Source: Endomychus coccineus (taxonomy: Eukaryota > Arthropoda > Insecta > Coleoptera > Endomychidae). Taken from it: a stretch of DNA of 64,000 nt. Positions within the stretch are counted from its first letter, which is position 1; every line of letters begins with the position of its first letter. Where the stretch lies: contig OY294070.1 in assembly GCA_958510875.1 (NCBI GenBank), positions 19,521,631 to 19,585,630 of the forward strand, in the 5' to 3' direction. The translations under genes were made by a program, and so were the position numbers. A model generated the notes under the pieces. It ran no database searches and was not told where the DNA came from. It was given only the letters and a program-made list of their open reading frames with translations. Shown piece by piece: positions 53,789 through 64,000 of this stretch.

Positions 53789-56700
53789 CTGGAAAACAAA
53801 CAATAAGGAAAATTCGAACATTCATGTTATGAAATGCCATACAACACAACAGTGTTCCACTTCTGGAGATGAAATTCGAGGGAATTTGCTGATGGAATAA
53901 ATGAACAATTTAACATGGGATATTTATTTTGATGTAAAGTATAATTCGATCTCATTCTCCACGATGGAATGAACACTCCAGCTGATAGTTCCGGACAGCT
54001 GCTTCGATTTCTCGAGCTCATCAGTAGGACGAGTGAGCTGCAGTGCTACCGGTCGATAAATCTATCAAGGTATGAATACCCCATTGGCAAAAAAGCTTCT
54101 AACACTATTTTTCTTCGGAATTTGGAAAATCAAAGTCAAATTTATACGAAACTTGTAGCACTTAATTCAGAAATAATGCTAACAAATTGTTTCTTCACAC
54201 TATGGCATTCTCAAAGCTAGGAGTTATCAACTGAAGCTAAATCCAATATTAAGTCGTTGAATATTAGAAATCAATCTGGATGTGGCACACATTGAGGGAT
54301 GAGGTAGGCAATGGTTTGAGATGGGAGTTTATTGACAGAATTGTTGACAAGTAGGTAGTGAATTATAGGTATCGATTTGGTCATTTGATATTATGTTAAT
54401 ATTGTCTTTTTAATGTTTCAAAATTCCTACAGATTATAGAATATTGAGTTTATATCCTTCTTCTTGAATTTGTAAAATATCAGGATTAAGACATTTCGAT
54501 TATGTTCTAATGGATGATTGGCGTAATAAGAATCCTCTATGAAAACCAGGGCAATTTTCGAGCTCTGCAGGATCTTTCCTCACTCATTTTCAGCAAAGAA
54601 AAGCCACAGCCAACTAAGTTTTATATTTCTGGTTGTCCGGACACATAGTCGTAGAGTTGCGCATTGTGCCAAAGCTGAATGATCTTCACTCAATCTGGTT
54701 TAGTGTTGGTGATCATCCAGAGCTCTTAATATATTGTTATTCGTGATCTTTGACTAAGTTGCCGAATACACTCAGCGTTTCGCCAGGAAGAAACGGTTTA
54801 TGATATAATTTCCCCAGAACAGATATTTACATTTTCCGAGATGATCCCATATAAAGGAGAGAAAAACGCAGGACAGCTTCGGCATCTCTCGGACTGAAAT
54901 CATGACAAACGAATAACAACAGCACATAATTATGTATCATGAAAAAACTTTGGGAGGCTTGTGGGTGCCATACAAATATATGCCACTAAACCCTAGACAA
55001 GGCCATGCTGTTTTTCGAAGATCCTGGGCCTAGGCTCTCTATTCTATCGAAAGGAGGGACCTTTGAGAGTTCACAGTAATACCGACGGATCACTGTCACC
55101 TTTATAGACATCTAAATCTTATGGGCATCGTAGATGACCCCATATGTAGGAAATGTCGAGAGGTGGAAAAATTTGCCTCTCACATTCTGTTGGAATGCCC
55201 AGCTTCGGCACCCCCCACGTATAACTGCTTCCGGAGGGAGATCAGCTTATGGAAGCCAGCATTATCTTTATTCTGGGGTTTTGCAGGGCCACAATAGAAT
55301 AGAATAGGCTACAGTTCAGGGGATGTAAAATAAATGGGTCCAATACTGTAAAGATGATGATCTTGATCAAGATATACAAATATGGATTGAAGATCCTGGG
55401 CTTAGACTCTCTATTCTCTCAAAAGAAGAAAACTTAGAGAGTTCACGGTAATATTGACGAATCACTGTCGCCTTTATAGACATCTACACCTTATGAGTAT
55501 CGTAGATCACCCCATATGTAGGAAATGTCGAGAGGTGGGAAAAACTGCCTCTCACATTCTGTTGGAATGCCCTGCTTTGGCATCCCCAACGTATAACTGC
55601 TTTCGGAGGGAGAAGGGCTCATGAAAGTCAACATTATCAATATTCTGGGTTTCTAGAATAGGCTACAGCTCAGGGGGTGCGAAATGGGTCCAATACTGTA
55701 TAGATGATGATCTTGATCAAGATATACAAATATGAATTATGTTATGAGGAAATGAAGGAATCATCTCCGAGAAATCATGAATCTGTTCAATTCTATAGAT
55801 TGCTCTATTTATTGAATAAATGAAGATTCGATACCGTGCTAGTATGAACATATAAGGTAACGGTATCTGAATTTGATGATTATGAAACGTAACATCAGCG
55901 CGGCCGAGTTGTTATAATACTAGAAATCAAGGCTTGGTTACAACCTTATAGAATTGAATTGACCAATAGAATAACAAAGTGCAATCCTTCTATAATAAAG
56001 TATTAATAGATATGTAGAGGATTGATTACCCCCGATGTAATAATCATCAGAGTTATTATCAAGTCAGCTATTAATTGTATGTAGTGCTGTCAAGCTATAT
56101 GTGTAAGTGTTGCAATAAGCCTTGAAATCCAATACGGTAACATTTCTCCAGACTTAAATATCACCAGCTACAACACCCAAGACTCTGGTTATTATATGGC
56201 GATCCTGTCAGGATCGCCATGCAATTACAGGTATTGATTGCCATGTAAATAACGGATGGTAAGTGATTTCAGAACTGGCAAACGATCGCCTTATGATGAA
56301 ATAAGAGAATATGTGTGACTTGTCTATTCAATTTCGTCATGTTACTTTCCATACCGCAGGTTTTGGGAACCCGACTGGCTTAGAGATTGATCCTCGCGCT
56401 TTGTTACCCTAGAAAGCCAAAAAGCGCAGTGGAAACTGCTTGGTGTTTCCTTTTGATGGTCTCCAATCTCGAGCCGCAACTTCTCTTCATTCTCCTTATT
56501 TCCAAGAACGAATTCAGTGTAATGATTCGTACCCAGAAAGTGACTAACTAGATAGTTTGTGAAATATACACTCACCATGCACATCCAATATAAAGAAATA
56601 TACAGTTTATAATAGATACTCACCCTGCTTTTCAAAATAATGTCATATGGCAAATATAGTGCCATCAAATGACATAACAATACTGTTTCGAATTCCGCAT

Positions 56701-59700
56701 CTGTACTTGTTTTCATCTGTTGATTGTGCATCTCCAACAACATTCCGGGAGCACCATCCAAACATATGATATTTCCTCTATATCCCTTGCTCTCCAACAT
56801 CGCAATAGCTTCCAATGCAATTATAGTTCCCCATGAATACGTGATGATATAGAGAGTTTCTGAAGGTGATGACATTTTTTCGATTTGCTATAAAATAACT
56901 TTGATCATGAAAAGTATCAAACATTCGGTAAGGGTTGTTATTTATGAAGTTGCGAAGGTTTTACCAAACAACTGGAAAAGATAAAATAAGTACAACATGT
57001 TGTTGGGTTCCAAGACTCCGGTAACAAAAATTACTGGAGATCGCCGTGCCTGTGAAATAACGAATATACCACCCCAATCGCCGTCAAACCAGGAATATTT
57101 GATTTTAGCAGTTGGTAACACTTTCCAGGGCTGCTGGATGATAGTCTCTTTCTTCAAATCGACTTGACAGTTCACGTATTCGTTATGAATCTAGATTTTA
57201 ATAGAATTAAAGTTCAGAAGTACATAAACTGTTAGACCGTTAGAGACAGAGTTGGTGCAGCTTCACAACTGAGTGTCTCAAAGATCAGTAAAATCACAGG
57301 CAAACGAAGCGTAAGTGAAACACTTGCAAGTGCAAAAAGAAAACGGGCTCAAGTGAATGTACATGATTTTGAACAGATTCGAAAGATGTTCTTTTTGATA
57401 TGTACAGAAAAAAGGAACATTGAACTTTAAACGCACTACTTCATTCCTGATGCAGAATCAATATTTTGCTCAAAAAGAAAGGATGTCCGATTATCATGGT
57501 GGAAAGGATCAAAATAACTTCCTGAAAGGACTTGAATTTGAAGTTTTAATGAATTTATAGAAGACCTCCACCATCCTTGTGGATAGCTAGTCTTCACAAT
57601 GATGTGATAAATAGTTTGCGAACAACCGCCTCCAACAAAATTGATGGATGGTAAAGTAGGAATAACATACATTATGATAACATCTCTTTGAAACCACAAT
57701 TATTGGACTTTAAAAAATGAATATGTTGGCTTACAGCATCGAGTGTTTCGTCTACCCTCTTACTTACTGATGAAGTGATTAATGAGTTCGTTTTATACGT
57801 TAATGTGCAATATTTGAAGGAACTATTGTGATATGTATTATTTCAATGTGGTTGTCCAAATTTGGCTAGTTGCTTCAATTTGGTGAATTCGCTTCTCAAG
57901 AATGTATATCCGGTGTTTGAGTTTTTGAAAGCTAATTTTGAATCTAGTTGTTTCCCATGGACAAAAAAAATAGAAATTTAATTCTGGAAATATTTTGGAG
58001 TGATTACTCTCGAAGCCTTTTCGTAATAATACGAGAGCAAGGGGGAAAGTCCCTGAAAAATGATACAGGAAATGATTTATTTGATCAAAACTTCTCAACA
58101 TGATATTCTTGTACCCCGATATACTTAGTCCAACGTTGTCTAATTTTTCGATCGCTTCCAAATAATACGATTCCGGCAACCCTTCAAAATATGCGCTTGT
58201 TTCAGCGATGACCTCATCGTGGGAGCCAAATCTCTTTCCGCCGAGCCATTTGTTCAAGTTTGGAAATAGAAAAATCGCAGGGGCCAAATCTTGAGAACGT
58301 GGTGGATGGCGAATCAATTCGTAGCGCAATTCGTGCAATTTTGCCATTGCGACTACGGACCTGTGCGCCGGTGCGTTCTCCTGGTAGAAGGTCACTTTTT
58401 TCTTCTCCAAATGTCGAATCGATCCAACAGTTCTGCATAATATACGCGGGTGATCCTTTTGCCTTTTTCAAGGTAATCGATATGGATGATACCGTGTGCA
58501 TCACAAAAAACTGTCATCATGACTTTGTTGGCCGATAAGCCCACTTTGGTCTTTTTTGGCTTCAATTCGTCACGACAAGCCCACTAATCCGACTGTTCTT
58601 TGGTACCTGGTCTGTTGTGATAGATCCATGTTTCGTTCACGGTTACGAAACGATGCAAAAAGTTCTTCTTATCACGCTTGAACATCGCCAAACACTCCTT
58701 TAAAGTTGTCACACGCGCTTGTTGTCAACAGAGAGCAAATGCATCTGGCAGATAGCTTTCTCTCAGAAATTTCATTCTGGACATCCTGGAGCGGACCAGT
58801 TTAGACATGGTCTACTTGGAATTCTCTAGGGCTTTTGATCTGGTTCCTAAATCTTCCACTTTACAAACTAGAAGATCTTGGATTTAGAAGCAATTTACTA
58901 TCTTGGACCTTGGCCATGAGTATTGGCGACACACACTCTTCCGAATATGACGTTTATAGTGGTTTTACCCAGTGTACAGTACTGGGCCTCTTTTGTTTAT
59001 TTTATATGTCTCTGATATTCGTAATTATGTTCAGTTGATGATCTCCATTTATGCAAGACTTACGCAAACCTTATCCAAAAACACAAATTTCTTCAAGAAG
59101 ATTTGAACCAAATATCGATCTGGTGTAAATTATGGAAGATTCCTCTCAATATTCAAAAGTGTTTTGTGTTACAAATGAGACAGCATAACCCCCATAACAT
59201 TTACAAATTGCAATAAAACACGGTGACCGAGCACGAGGATCTTGAAGTGACCATCTCGGCAGATTCATCTTGGACCAAGCACTTAAACAAGGTAACAAAA
59301 AAATCAAAACTTACTTTCTAAGGCATTTCACAAAATTTCCCCTCATCACTTCTATAGACTTTATACCACATATACACGCCTTATTATTGAGTTCGCGGAC
59401 CCGGTTTGGAGTATCGAGTGGTCGCGTGATGCAAAGACATTGGAGTTTTACAACGCTATGCTACTCCTATTCCATTTGACGTCCACATAGCATGTTACGA
59501 AGTAAGGCTTAGCATTCTGTACGCAACAACATTTATGGAACGTCGACTTCGAGGAGATCTGATTGTAACCTATCATATTTTAAATGGTTCATTTGAGTAC
59601 ATTTTGAATCACCTATTTAGTCTTAACCAGGATCACCGTTTGAGAGGTCACGATTGAAAACTTAAAGAGGAACACTTCAAATGGAAGTCATGACAGGGCT

Positions 59701-60508
59701 TCCTTGCTAATTCTGAGTGGAATAATTCCCCTTGTGATGTTGTGTGTGCTACGTCAGTTAACACCTTTAAAAATCCTTACGACAAATTGAAAATATCTAC
59801 CTAAAGTTTGTGTTTCCCCTTTCTTGGCTGTGGCTTGTTTCTGTTACACAAAAACTAATCGTTAATTGTTGCTTCACAACTCATTACCGATATTTATTAA
59901 TAATAACTTCCTGAAATTTGGGGCCACGATGCCTTGCAGTTGACGTACGTTGGCTATGCAACTGAACTTACCTCAGCCGATTCCAACGCCATCTGATGAT
60001 AGTTGTTCTTAGGTTCTTTGTAGCAGAACTGAATGCCTATAATGTTGGCGTGCAAATTTATTGCTAAAGGTTTCAAAGTCGTGGCGAATCCTTCAATGCC
60101 AGGAAAACAGAATATTTTCTTGGCGTTCATTACATCCTCCAGTTTACTGTTCAGTCTTATTGTTGGTATGGTGGACGTAGTCTCGTCGCCCAGATATCTC
60201 AGAATCAGCTCCACGCCCGTCGGTAATCGCTTTTTGACTATACCCGTTTCTTTTTCCAATTGTTTTTCGCGCTGGATCTCTTGTAATCTACAATCAGTCA
60301 ATGTTATAATGAACCTATCTAACCCTATAAAGTGTTGAAATTTGATTGTACAAAACTTACCGTGCAAACGTCATGCTTCTAATATCTTGAGCCGTTAGGA
60401 ATACTTCGAATTCTCTTTCCAGGGTCTGCTTTATTTCTACAGCGGTCATTGAGTCCATTCCCAATTCTGCCAACGTAGCGTGAGAACTTACGGTCTGCTT
60501 CTTGAGAC
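53351..60508 (-). CDS. Type I fatty acid synthase, 3' part (ACP and thioesterase domains)
   Basis: Joining 60508-60361, 60287-59972, 56887-56624 and 53788-53351 gives one open frame with GT/AG introns and matching phases. The ACP has its phosphopantetheine serine (60452-60450) in LAELGMDSMTAVEIKQTLER, then EFEVFLTAQDIRSMTFAR. A linker and the thioesterase start follow: NAKKIFCFPGIEGFATTLKP. The catalytic triad is Ser in ITYSWGT (56836), Asp in CLDGAP (56758) and His in FEGNHITILE (53506). The nucleophile elbow reads T-Y-S-W-G instead of G-x-S-x-G. The enzyme builds long-chain acyl groups on its ACP in the cytosol and the thioesterase releases them. KS, AT, DH, ER and KR domains are not in the window and should lie beyond 64000 on the minus strand. 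Confidence 0.9.
53980..54570 (-). mobile_element. Penelope-like element 3' tail in the last FAS intron
   Basis: The minus strand encodes EDSYYANHPLEHN near 54530, then the same 3' UTR as at 12.6-13.1 kb. It ends in CTGATGAGCTCGAGAAATCG followed by AAGCAGCTGT, a decayed hammerhead-like end (about 54018-53990). It is oriented like FAS and ends about 200 bases before the FAS terminal exon. Confidence 0.55.
54640..55745 (+). mobile_element. Retroelement C-terminal tail, tandemly duplicated
   Basis: Two units of about 365 bases (roughly 55010-55375 and 55388-55740) start GAAGATCCTGGGC[C/T]TAG. Each encodes a Cys-His finger: DDPICRKCREVEKFASHILL then ECPAS in the first (CxxC...H....C), with TGHCRLYRHL before it in shifted frame. 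This is the end of an RNase-H-bearing non-LTR element plus its 3' UTR, in a FAS intron, antisense to FAS. Confidence 0.75.
56196..56220. repeat. Perfect 25-base palindrome
   Basis: ATGGCGATCCTG and CAGGATCGCCAT pair perfectly around a single T, within a FAS intron. Confidence 0.9.
56624..56887 (-). CDS. FAS exon: thioesterase core with catalytic Ser and Asp
   Basis: Acceptor TTTTATAG. It encodes SETLYIITYSWGTIIALEAI and GNIICLDGAPGMLLEMH, ending LPYDIILKSR before GTGAGT, phase 0. The open frame runs on past the donor to 56342, but that part does not resemble a thioesterase. Confidence 0.9.
57226..57430 (+). mobile_element. Transposase N-terminal fragment (HTH type)
   Basis: The plus strand reads RDRVGAASQLSVSKISKITG, then ASAKRKRAQVNVHDFEQIRK and MFF. 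Helix-turn-helix followed by a Lys/Arg-rich linker and xDFxxxxIRxxxxxF is a pattern seen at the start of insect Tc1/IS630-type transposases. No catalytic domain follows clearly. Confidence 0.45.
57838..58790 (-). pseudogene. Mariner transposase (SETMAR-like), second copy, broken
   Basis: The minus strand encodes KVTFYQENAPAHRSVVAMAK then LHELRYELIRHPPRSQDLAP. FLFPNLNKWLGGKRFGSHDE and VIAETSAYFEGLPESYYLEA follow, and upstream frames match the same family as at 22-23 kb. HQDN has become YQEN, changing the catalytic Asp. The N-terminal DNA-binding part is absent: homology stops near 58770, where a plus-strand retroelement starts. It is in a FAS intron. Confidence 0.87.
58785..59830 (+). mobile_element. 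Non-LTR retrotransposon (jockey/CR1-like) fragment, third family
   Basis: DMVYLEFSRAFDLVP (usually FLDFSKAFDxV), GPLLFILYVSDIRNYVQ and a C-terminal part with RGDLIVTYHILNGSFEYILN, NQDHRLRGHD and QGFLANSEWNNSPCDVV then ATSVNTFKNPYDKL. Full of stops. Antisense to FAS in its intron. Confidence 0.75.
59972..60287 (-). CDS. FAS exon: ACP-thioesterase linker and thioesterase N-terminus
   Basis: It encodes LQEIQREKQLEKETG (charged linker), VELILRYLGDE, then KKIFCFPGIEGFATTLKPLA and IIGIQFCYKEPKNNYHQMAL. It ends GAG before GTAAGT, phase 0. Confidence 0.9.
60361..60508 (-). CDS. FAS exon: acyl carrier protein
   Basis: It follows a TTTGCGCAG acceptor. It encodes GLKKQTVSSHATLAELGMDS and MTAVEIKQTLEREFEVFLTA; donor GTAAGT, phase 2. 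Confidence 0.9.
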
Positions 60509-60562
60509 CTGCGCAAATTATCCGGATTTTAATGAACAATTGACGACACAAAAACAATTTAC

Positions 60563-60662
60563 CACTAACATCCATATATCCTAATTTTATAAGGTCTTTA
60601 TAGTCTAGATCGGACAGTAACGTCACAAAAGTATAGTTCCAGACAGCTGTTTCGCCCTTCTT
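60563..60662 (-). CDS. Possible further FAS exon just upstream of the ACP exon
   Basis: The minus strand reads LLSDLDYKDLIKLGYMDVS and ends G before GTAAAT, in phase with the ACP exon. However, it does not resemble the usual sequence before an FAS ACP. Its 5' part (CGAAACAGCTGTCTGGAACT) matches a Penelope-like 3' motif found at 13.15 and 54.0 kb. It may be spurious. Confidence 0.25.
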
Positions 60663-60889
60663 CTAGTTTGCAACGTTGCTGTATGATCACTTTTTAAGTA
60701 TGACAGTAGTTATTTAATTAAGCATCAAGAAGCATCTATGTTTGTACGTATGTCAATATATCGTATACATTTGGAAGGTTTTCAATAAAAACAAAGAGAG
60801 CAAACAAGGAATACATTCCTACAGTTGCTGAACGATTTCTGTAAAAAGATATCTCACGCCATCTACACATAGATCACTAACAAATCAAA

Positions 60890-61700
60890 CAGGCTGTACT
60901 TAAGGCAATGAGAGGTCAGGAAGTGACATCTCGTCTGGTATGGACATGCAAAGAAGTATTTGGAACACTGGCAGGCCGAAACCGCGTTAAGCTGATCTGG
61001 GTGCCGGGACATCAGGGAACGACAGGCAATGAAAATGGCGACGAACTTGCAAGAATAGGGTTTGAGAACACTCCATATCAAGAACAGACCATGGGTGTAC
61101 CAAAACGTACAGCACGAGGATCTGTAGAAGACTGGATCATGGAAAACCACGAAGAATACTGGAAAAAATCCCAGGAAAAGAACATGGGAAGAAATACTTC
61201 GAAGCACCGTGTAACAAAAGAACGACAGACCTATTAGCACTGAATAGGGCAAAAATAAAAGTCGTAACAGGGCTCATGACTGACCATGTACCAGTAAAAG
61301 GGCATCTGAACAAAATGGGACTGTACAATGGTGACCTAACATGCAGACTTTGCGGTAAGGATACAGAAACAGTGACACACATACTGTGCAAATCCGAAGC
61401 ACTGGACCGCAAAAGACAGTCAATTTTTGGAAAGCCTAACGACGAACCAGAATTATACAATTCCCACCCTGTAAAGGGCTTGTACAAACTCGTACAAGGT
61501 ACAAAAATACTTGAGTGGATACCGTAAACAAACGAAACTTAGGCGAGATACAATGGCCTAAGTGTCACCGGAGGCAATAGCCAGACAAGCCTACAAAGCG
61601 GGGGGAAGTTTTTAGTGAATATGTCTGGAAAGGTTACTCTCACAGTAGACCTTGAGATCCAAAGGCTCATAACCTCCTCATAAATGGTTTTCTCCACCTC
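60890..61700 (+). mobile_element. Non-LTR retrotransposon fragment: RNase H end, Cys-His tail and 3' UTR
   Basis: VKLIWVPGHQGTTGNENGDE then LARIGFEN is the end of RNase H. AKIKVVTGLMTDHVPVKGHL and LTCRLCGKDTETVTHILCKS (CxxC...H....C) follow, ending ILEWIP and TAA near 61527. One frameshift near 61235. This is the best-preserved member of the group also seen at 24.7 and 35.9 kb. The following 170 bases are probably its 3' UTR. Confidence 0.82.
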
Positions 61701-61797
61701 CAAAAAAAAAATCAAACAGTGACTGGAAGATTTCTCGAACTTTACAAAGTACTACTACTTGAAGGCAAGCAAACCAATGCAAGAAGTTAGATACAAT

Positions 61798-64000
61798 CAG
61801 TGGCGTAGATAGGGGGGGGGGGGGATCAAGGGGATCAATCCCCCCTCATGAGTCTGAAAAAAAGAGGATCAAATCGAAGGCTTTTCAGCTACGTATCTTT
61901 ATGTAAACATGCAATTTTTGCAGCGTCAATATTCATTTTAGCTTCATGTGCAATTATCTGTAACACCTTCAAAATTTTAAAAATAAAAATGTAAATGTAA
62001 TGACTGTGCACTCGAGCACTTTCAAATCTCCGCGCCTCTAACGGACCGACCAATCAGGATCCACAAAATGGACCAGCAATGAGCTGACGCTGGCGCCGTG
62101 GTTCCTAAATACCCCTGTGGCCTGTGGCTCCCAAGCACTCCCAAGTGACACCTCAGTTTACTGCATGCTGTGGCGCTGCATACTAGTTCCAAACTCGCTA
62201 ATTGTTTCATTTATATTATCTTGAAATGAAGAGATTTTTAGTGCCCATAGCACCATTCTGCAATCCTGCAAAAAGTGAAAACAATGGAAAAGCGCAATCA
62301 TCTGCCGAAACAACCGTAAAAAGACCGCGTTCTAGTGCATCAGGTAGTGAAAATACGAGCAATCACAGCTCTTTTGGCGACGGGAACAAAAACGTTGAAC
62401 AACGTAACCCTCATCAAGACGTCGTTAATGAAAATGACATCGGAAATTTTATCAACATCAGAATTAGTGAATCTCAGAGGCTGAACTTATTAACAGATGT
62501 CTGGGTTCCGCCAAAAAATTATGTATTTCCATGGCTGCAAAAATTCGAAGCTCGAAAATTGAAGTTTTGTTATAAATGGCTAAATCAATTTTCCTGGCTT
62601 GCTTACTCAGAATTGCACCATGATGCGTTTTGTGTTCCGTGTGTAGGATTTGCTAAAAGCGGTGGAAAAGGGTCGCAACCTTTAGGTCGTTTAGTAAAAG
62701 TGAAATTCGACAATTGGAAGAAAGCAAAAGAAGTAAGTAACATAATTATACAAATTAAAGTGTCTATTCTTTTCTCTGACAACGATTTTATAGTAAATTA
62801 AAATTTAATATAATAAATTCTAATATTTTCAGACTTATCAAGAACACCAGACAAAATCTTATCACATCAATGCAGTTGCTGACAAGGATAATTTCCTGCG
62901 TATTGAAAAAAATAAATGCCAATCTGTAGAAAATTTGATTGATGAGTCCCGGATGCAGCAAATATCGAACAATAGACAAAATATAGTTCCTGTCATCGAA
63001 GCGATTATTGTTCTTGGGCGACAAGAGTTGGCTTTGCGTGGACACCGCGATAGCGGTAAAATAGTTATTCAAAATGATTTTACCGGACCAAACGAGGGGA
63101 ATTTCAGAGCTTTATTAAAGTATAGAGCCAAAGGAGATTCAATTCTTCTGAGTCATTTAGAAGGTCCAGGGAAACGTGATAAATATACAAGTCCTTCTAT
63201 CCAAAATGAAATTATTGATACATGTTATGAGATATTGACTCAAAAACTGATATCTAAAATTAAAGCTGCGAAAGTTTACTCTGTACTGATGGATGGAACT
63301 CAAGATGCGGCTACTATTGAGCAAGTCACTATTTGCATTCGATATGTGAGTAAGAAAGACGATGGCCAGCATATTCTGCGCGAAGATTTTGAAAGGTTCA
63401 TCCCAACAGCTTCCACTACAGGTAAAATAAAATCATCATCCAAATCATCTCGGAAATTTGCATTTTTTTTGCTTTTGGCAAAATAATTTGTATATTTCAT
63501 GGTATCTTACTATGTACATATTTACAGGTGATGTTCTTGCCAAGCTGATGGTAGAAAATCTCCAAAATTGTGGACTGGATATTTCTTTCTTGATTGGCCA
63601 AGGGTTTGACGGGGCGGGGAATATGTCTGGACAATATAAAGGTGTTCAAGCGATTATACGTGAAAATTATGCGCCACAGGCTTTATACGTTCATTGTGCC
63701 GCGCATTCTTTGAATCTCGCTATATCCATCACTTGCAAAGTACCCGCCATCAGAGACTGCCTTAGCACCATAGAATGCGTTTACAATTTCTTCCATACAC
63801 CTAAAAGAAGGGCGGTTCTGGAAAACACTATAGAACAATCTGATGAAACTCCTAGTACAAAAACTCTAAAGAGATTAAATCTGACTCGATGGGTGTCAAA
63901 ATATGAAGCCGTAGCTGATTTTCATGAATTATTTCCATTTCTCTACGAAACTCTTGATGAAATGAGAACCTCGGAAACTGACGCGAAAAATTTAAAAAAT
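61798..64000 (+). mobile_element. hAT transposon (ZMYM1/DUF4371 type), 5' part, continuing past the right edge
   Basis: The end is CAGTGGCGTAGATAGG at 61798 followed by a G-run; the preceding 8 bases (GATACAAT) are the expected target duplication, but the other end is outside. About 430 bases of leader precede the transposase gene. This is the same hAT subgroup as the remnant at 10.1-11.7 kb. Confidence 0.85.
62226..64000 (+). CDS. hAT transposase (TTF zinc finger, DUF4371), partial, three exons visible
   Basis: Exons 62226-62732, 62833-63421 and 63528 to the edge join in phase (0, 1) with GT/AG introns of about 100 bases, with no stop. The start is set at MKRFLVP, the usual beginning; an upstream ATG at 62202 is in frame. 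The TTF-type finger region is YVFPWLQKFEARKLKFCYKW, WLAYSELHHDAFCVPCVGFA and GSQPLGRLVKVKFDNWKKAK. DUF4371 follows, with VYSVLMDGTQDAATIEQVTI then CIRYVSKKDD (first catalytic Asp). Exon 3 has LIGQGFDGAGNMSGQYKGVQ and YVHCAAHSLNLAI. The C-terminal dimerisation domain is beyond the window. The intact frame suggests a young, possibly active copy. Confidence 0.88.

Noticed and set aside
56342..56623. Continuation of the thioesterase frame past the exon donor
   Set aside because: A good GTGAGT donor ends the exon, and the thioesterase sequence resumes in phase at 53788; the continuation does not resemble the family.
56942..57175. Minus-strand frame of 77 codons in a FAS intron
   Set aside because: It contains a readable stretch (IKYSWFDGDWGGIFVIS) but matches no domain I recognise and is not needed to join the FAS exons in phase.
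1..64000. CRISPR arrays, operons, ribosome binding sites or intact tRNA/rRNA genes
   Set aside because: The window is a eukaryotic (insect-like) genome with spliced genes; no such features were found. The only tRNA-like signal is the B box in the SINE-like insert.

Overview
This is an AT-rich animal genomic window, almost certainly from an insect. The host genes are small exons with GT/AG introns scattered over tens of kilobases. They belong to insect-type families: apolipoprotein-D-like lipocalins, a fatty acyl-CoA reductase and a type I fatty acid synthase. The introns and spacers are packed with decayed insect-type transposable elements. The order is not proven; a beetle is a guess.

Layout. 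(1) 1-18 kb: two apolipoprotein-D-like lipocalin genes in tandem on the minus strand. One is complete (four exons, 17714 down to 6880, 222 residues). The other shows only its first exon (2218-2102) and runs off the left edge. Between and inside them lie a jockey/CR1-like retroelement, a MITE, a Tc1/mariner-like pseudogene, two hAT remnants, a pogo-like element, an endonuclease fragment, several copies of one retroelement ('family A') and a stray copy of a fatty acid synthase exon. (2) 18-25.5 kb: an R2-like retroelement, a MULE pseudogene split by a SINE-like insert, a mariner, and a retroelement whose RNase H region carries a 310-bp tandem repeat. (3) 25.76-48.82 kb: a complete fatty acyl-CoA reductase gene on the plus strand, eight exons in consistent phase, 539 residues. 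Its large introns hold a head-to-head pair of Penelope-like elements with hammerhead-ribozyme-like ends, a 2.85-kb foldback element and a minisatellite that both interrupt. (4) 53.35-60.5 kb: the 3' part of a fatty acid synthase gene on the minus strand (acyl carrier protein, then thioesterase), continuing past the right edge. (5) 60.9-64 kb: a retroelement RNase H tail and the 5' part of a well-preserved hAT (ZMYM1/DUF4371 type) transposon with introns.

How the genes relate. FAS and FAR act in series (acyl chain synthesis and release, then reduction of the acyl-CoA to fatty alcohol) and sit tail to tail about 4.5 kb apart. The lipocalins are secreted carriers of small hydrophobic molecules, so a lipid theme is possible, but no functional link is shown by the sequence.

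Most notable: a segment at about 12.6-13.9 kb carries the tail of a Penelope-like element followed by the last FAS exon, its 5' intron flank and 3' flank. The same order exists at 54.6-53.1 kb on the other strand. This looks like 3' transduction, or segmental duplication, of a host exon. The copied exon has lost its splice acceptor and the catalytic histidine.
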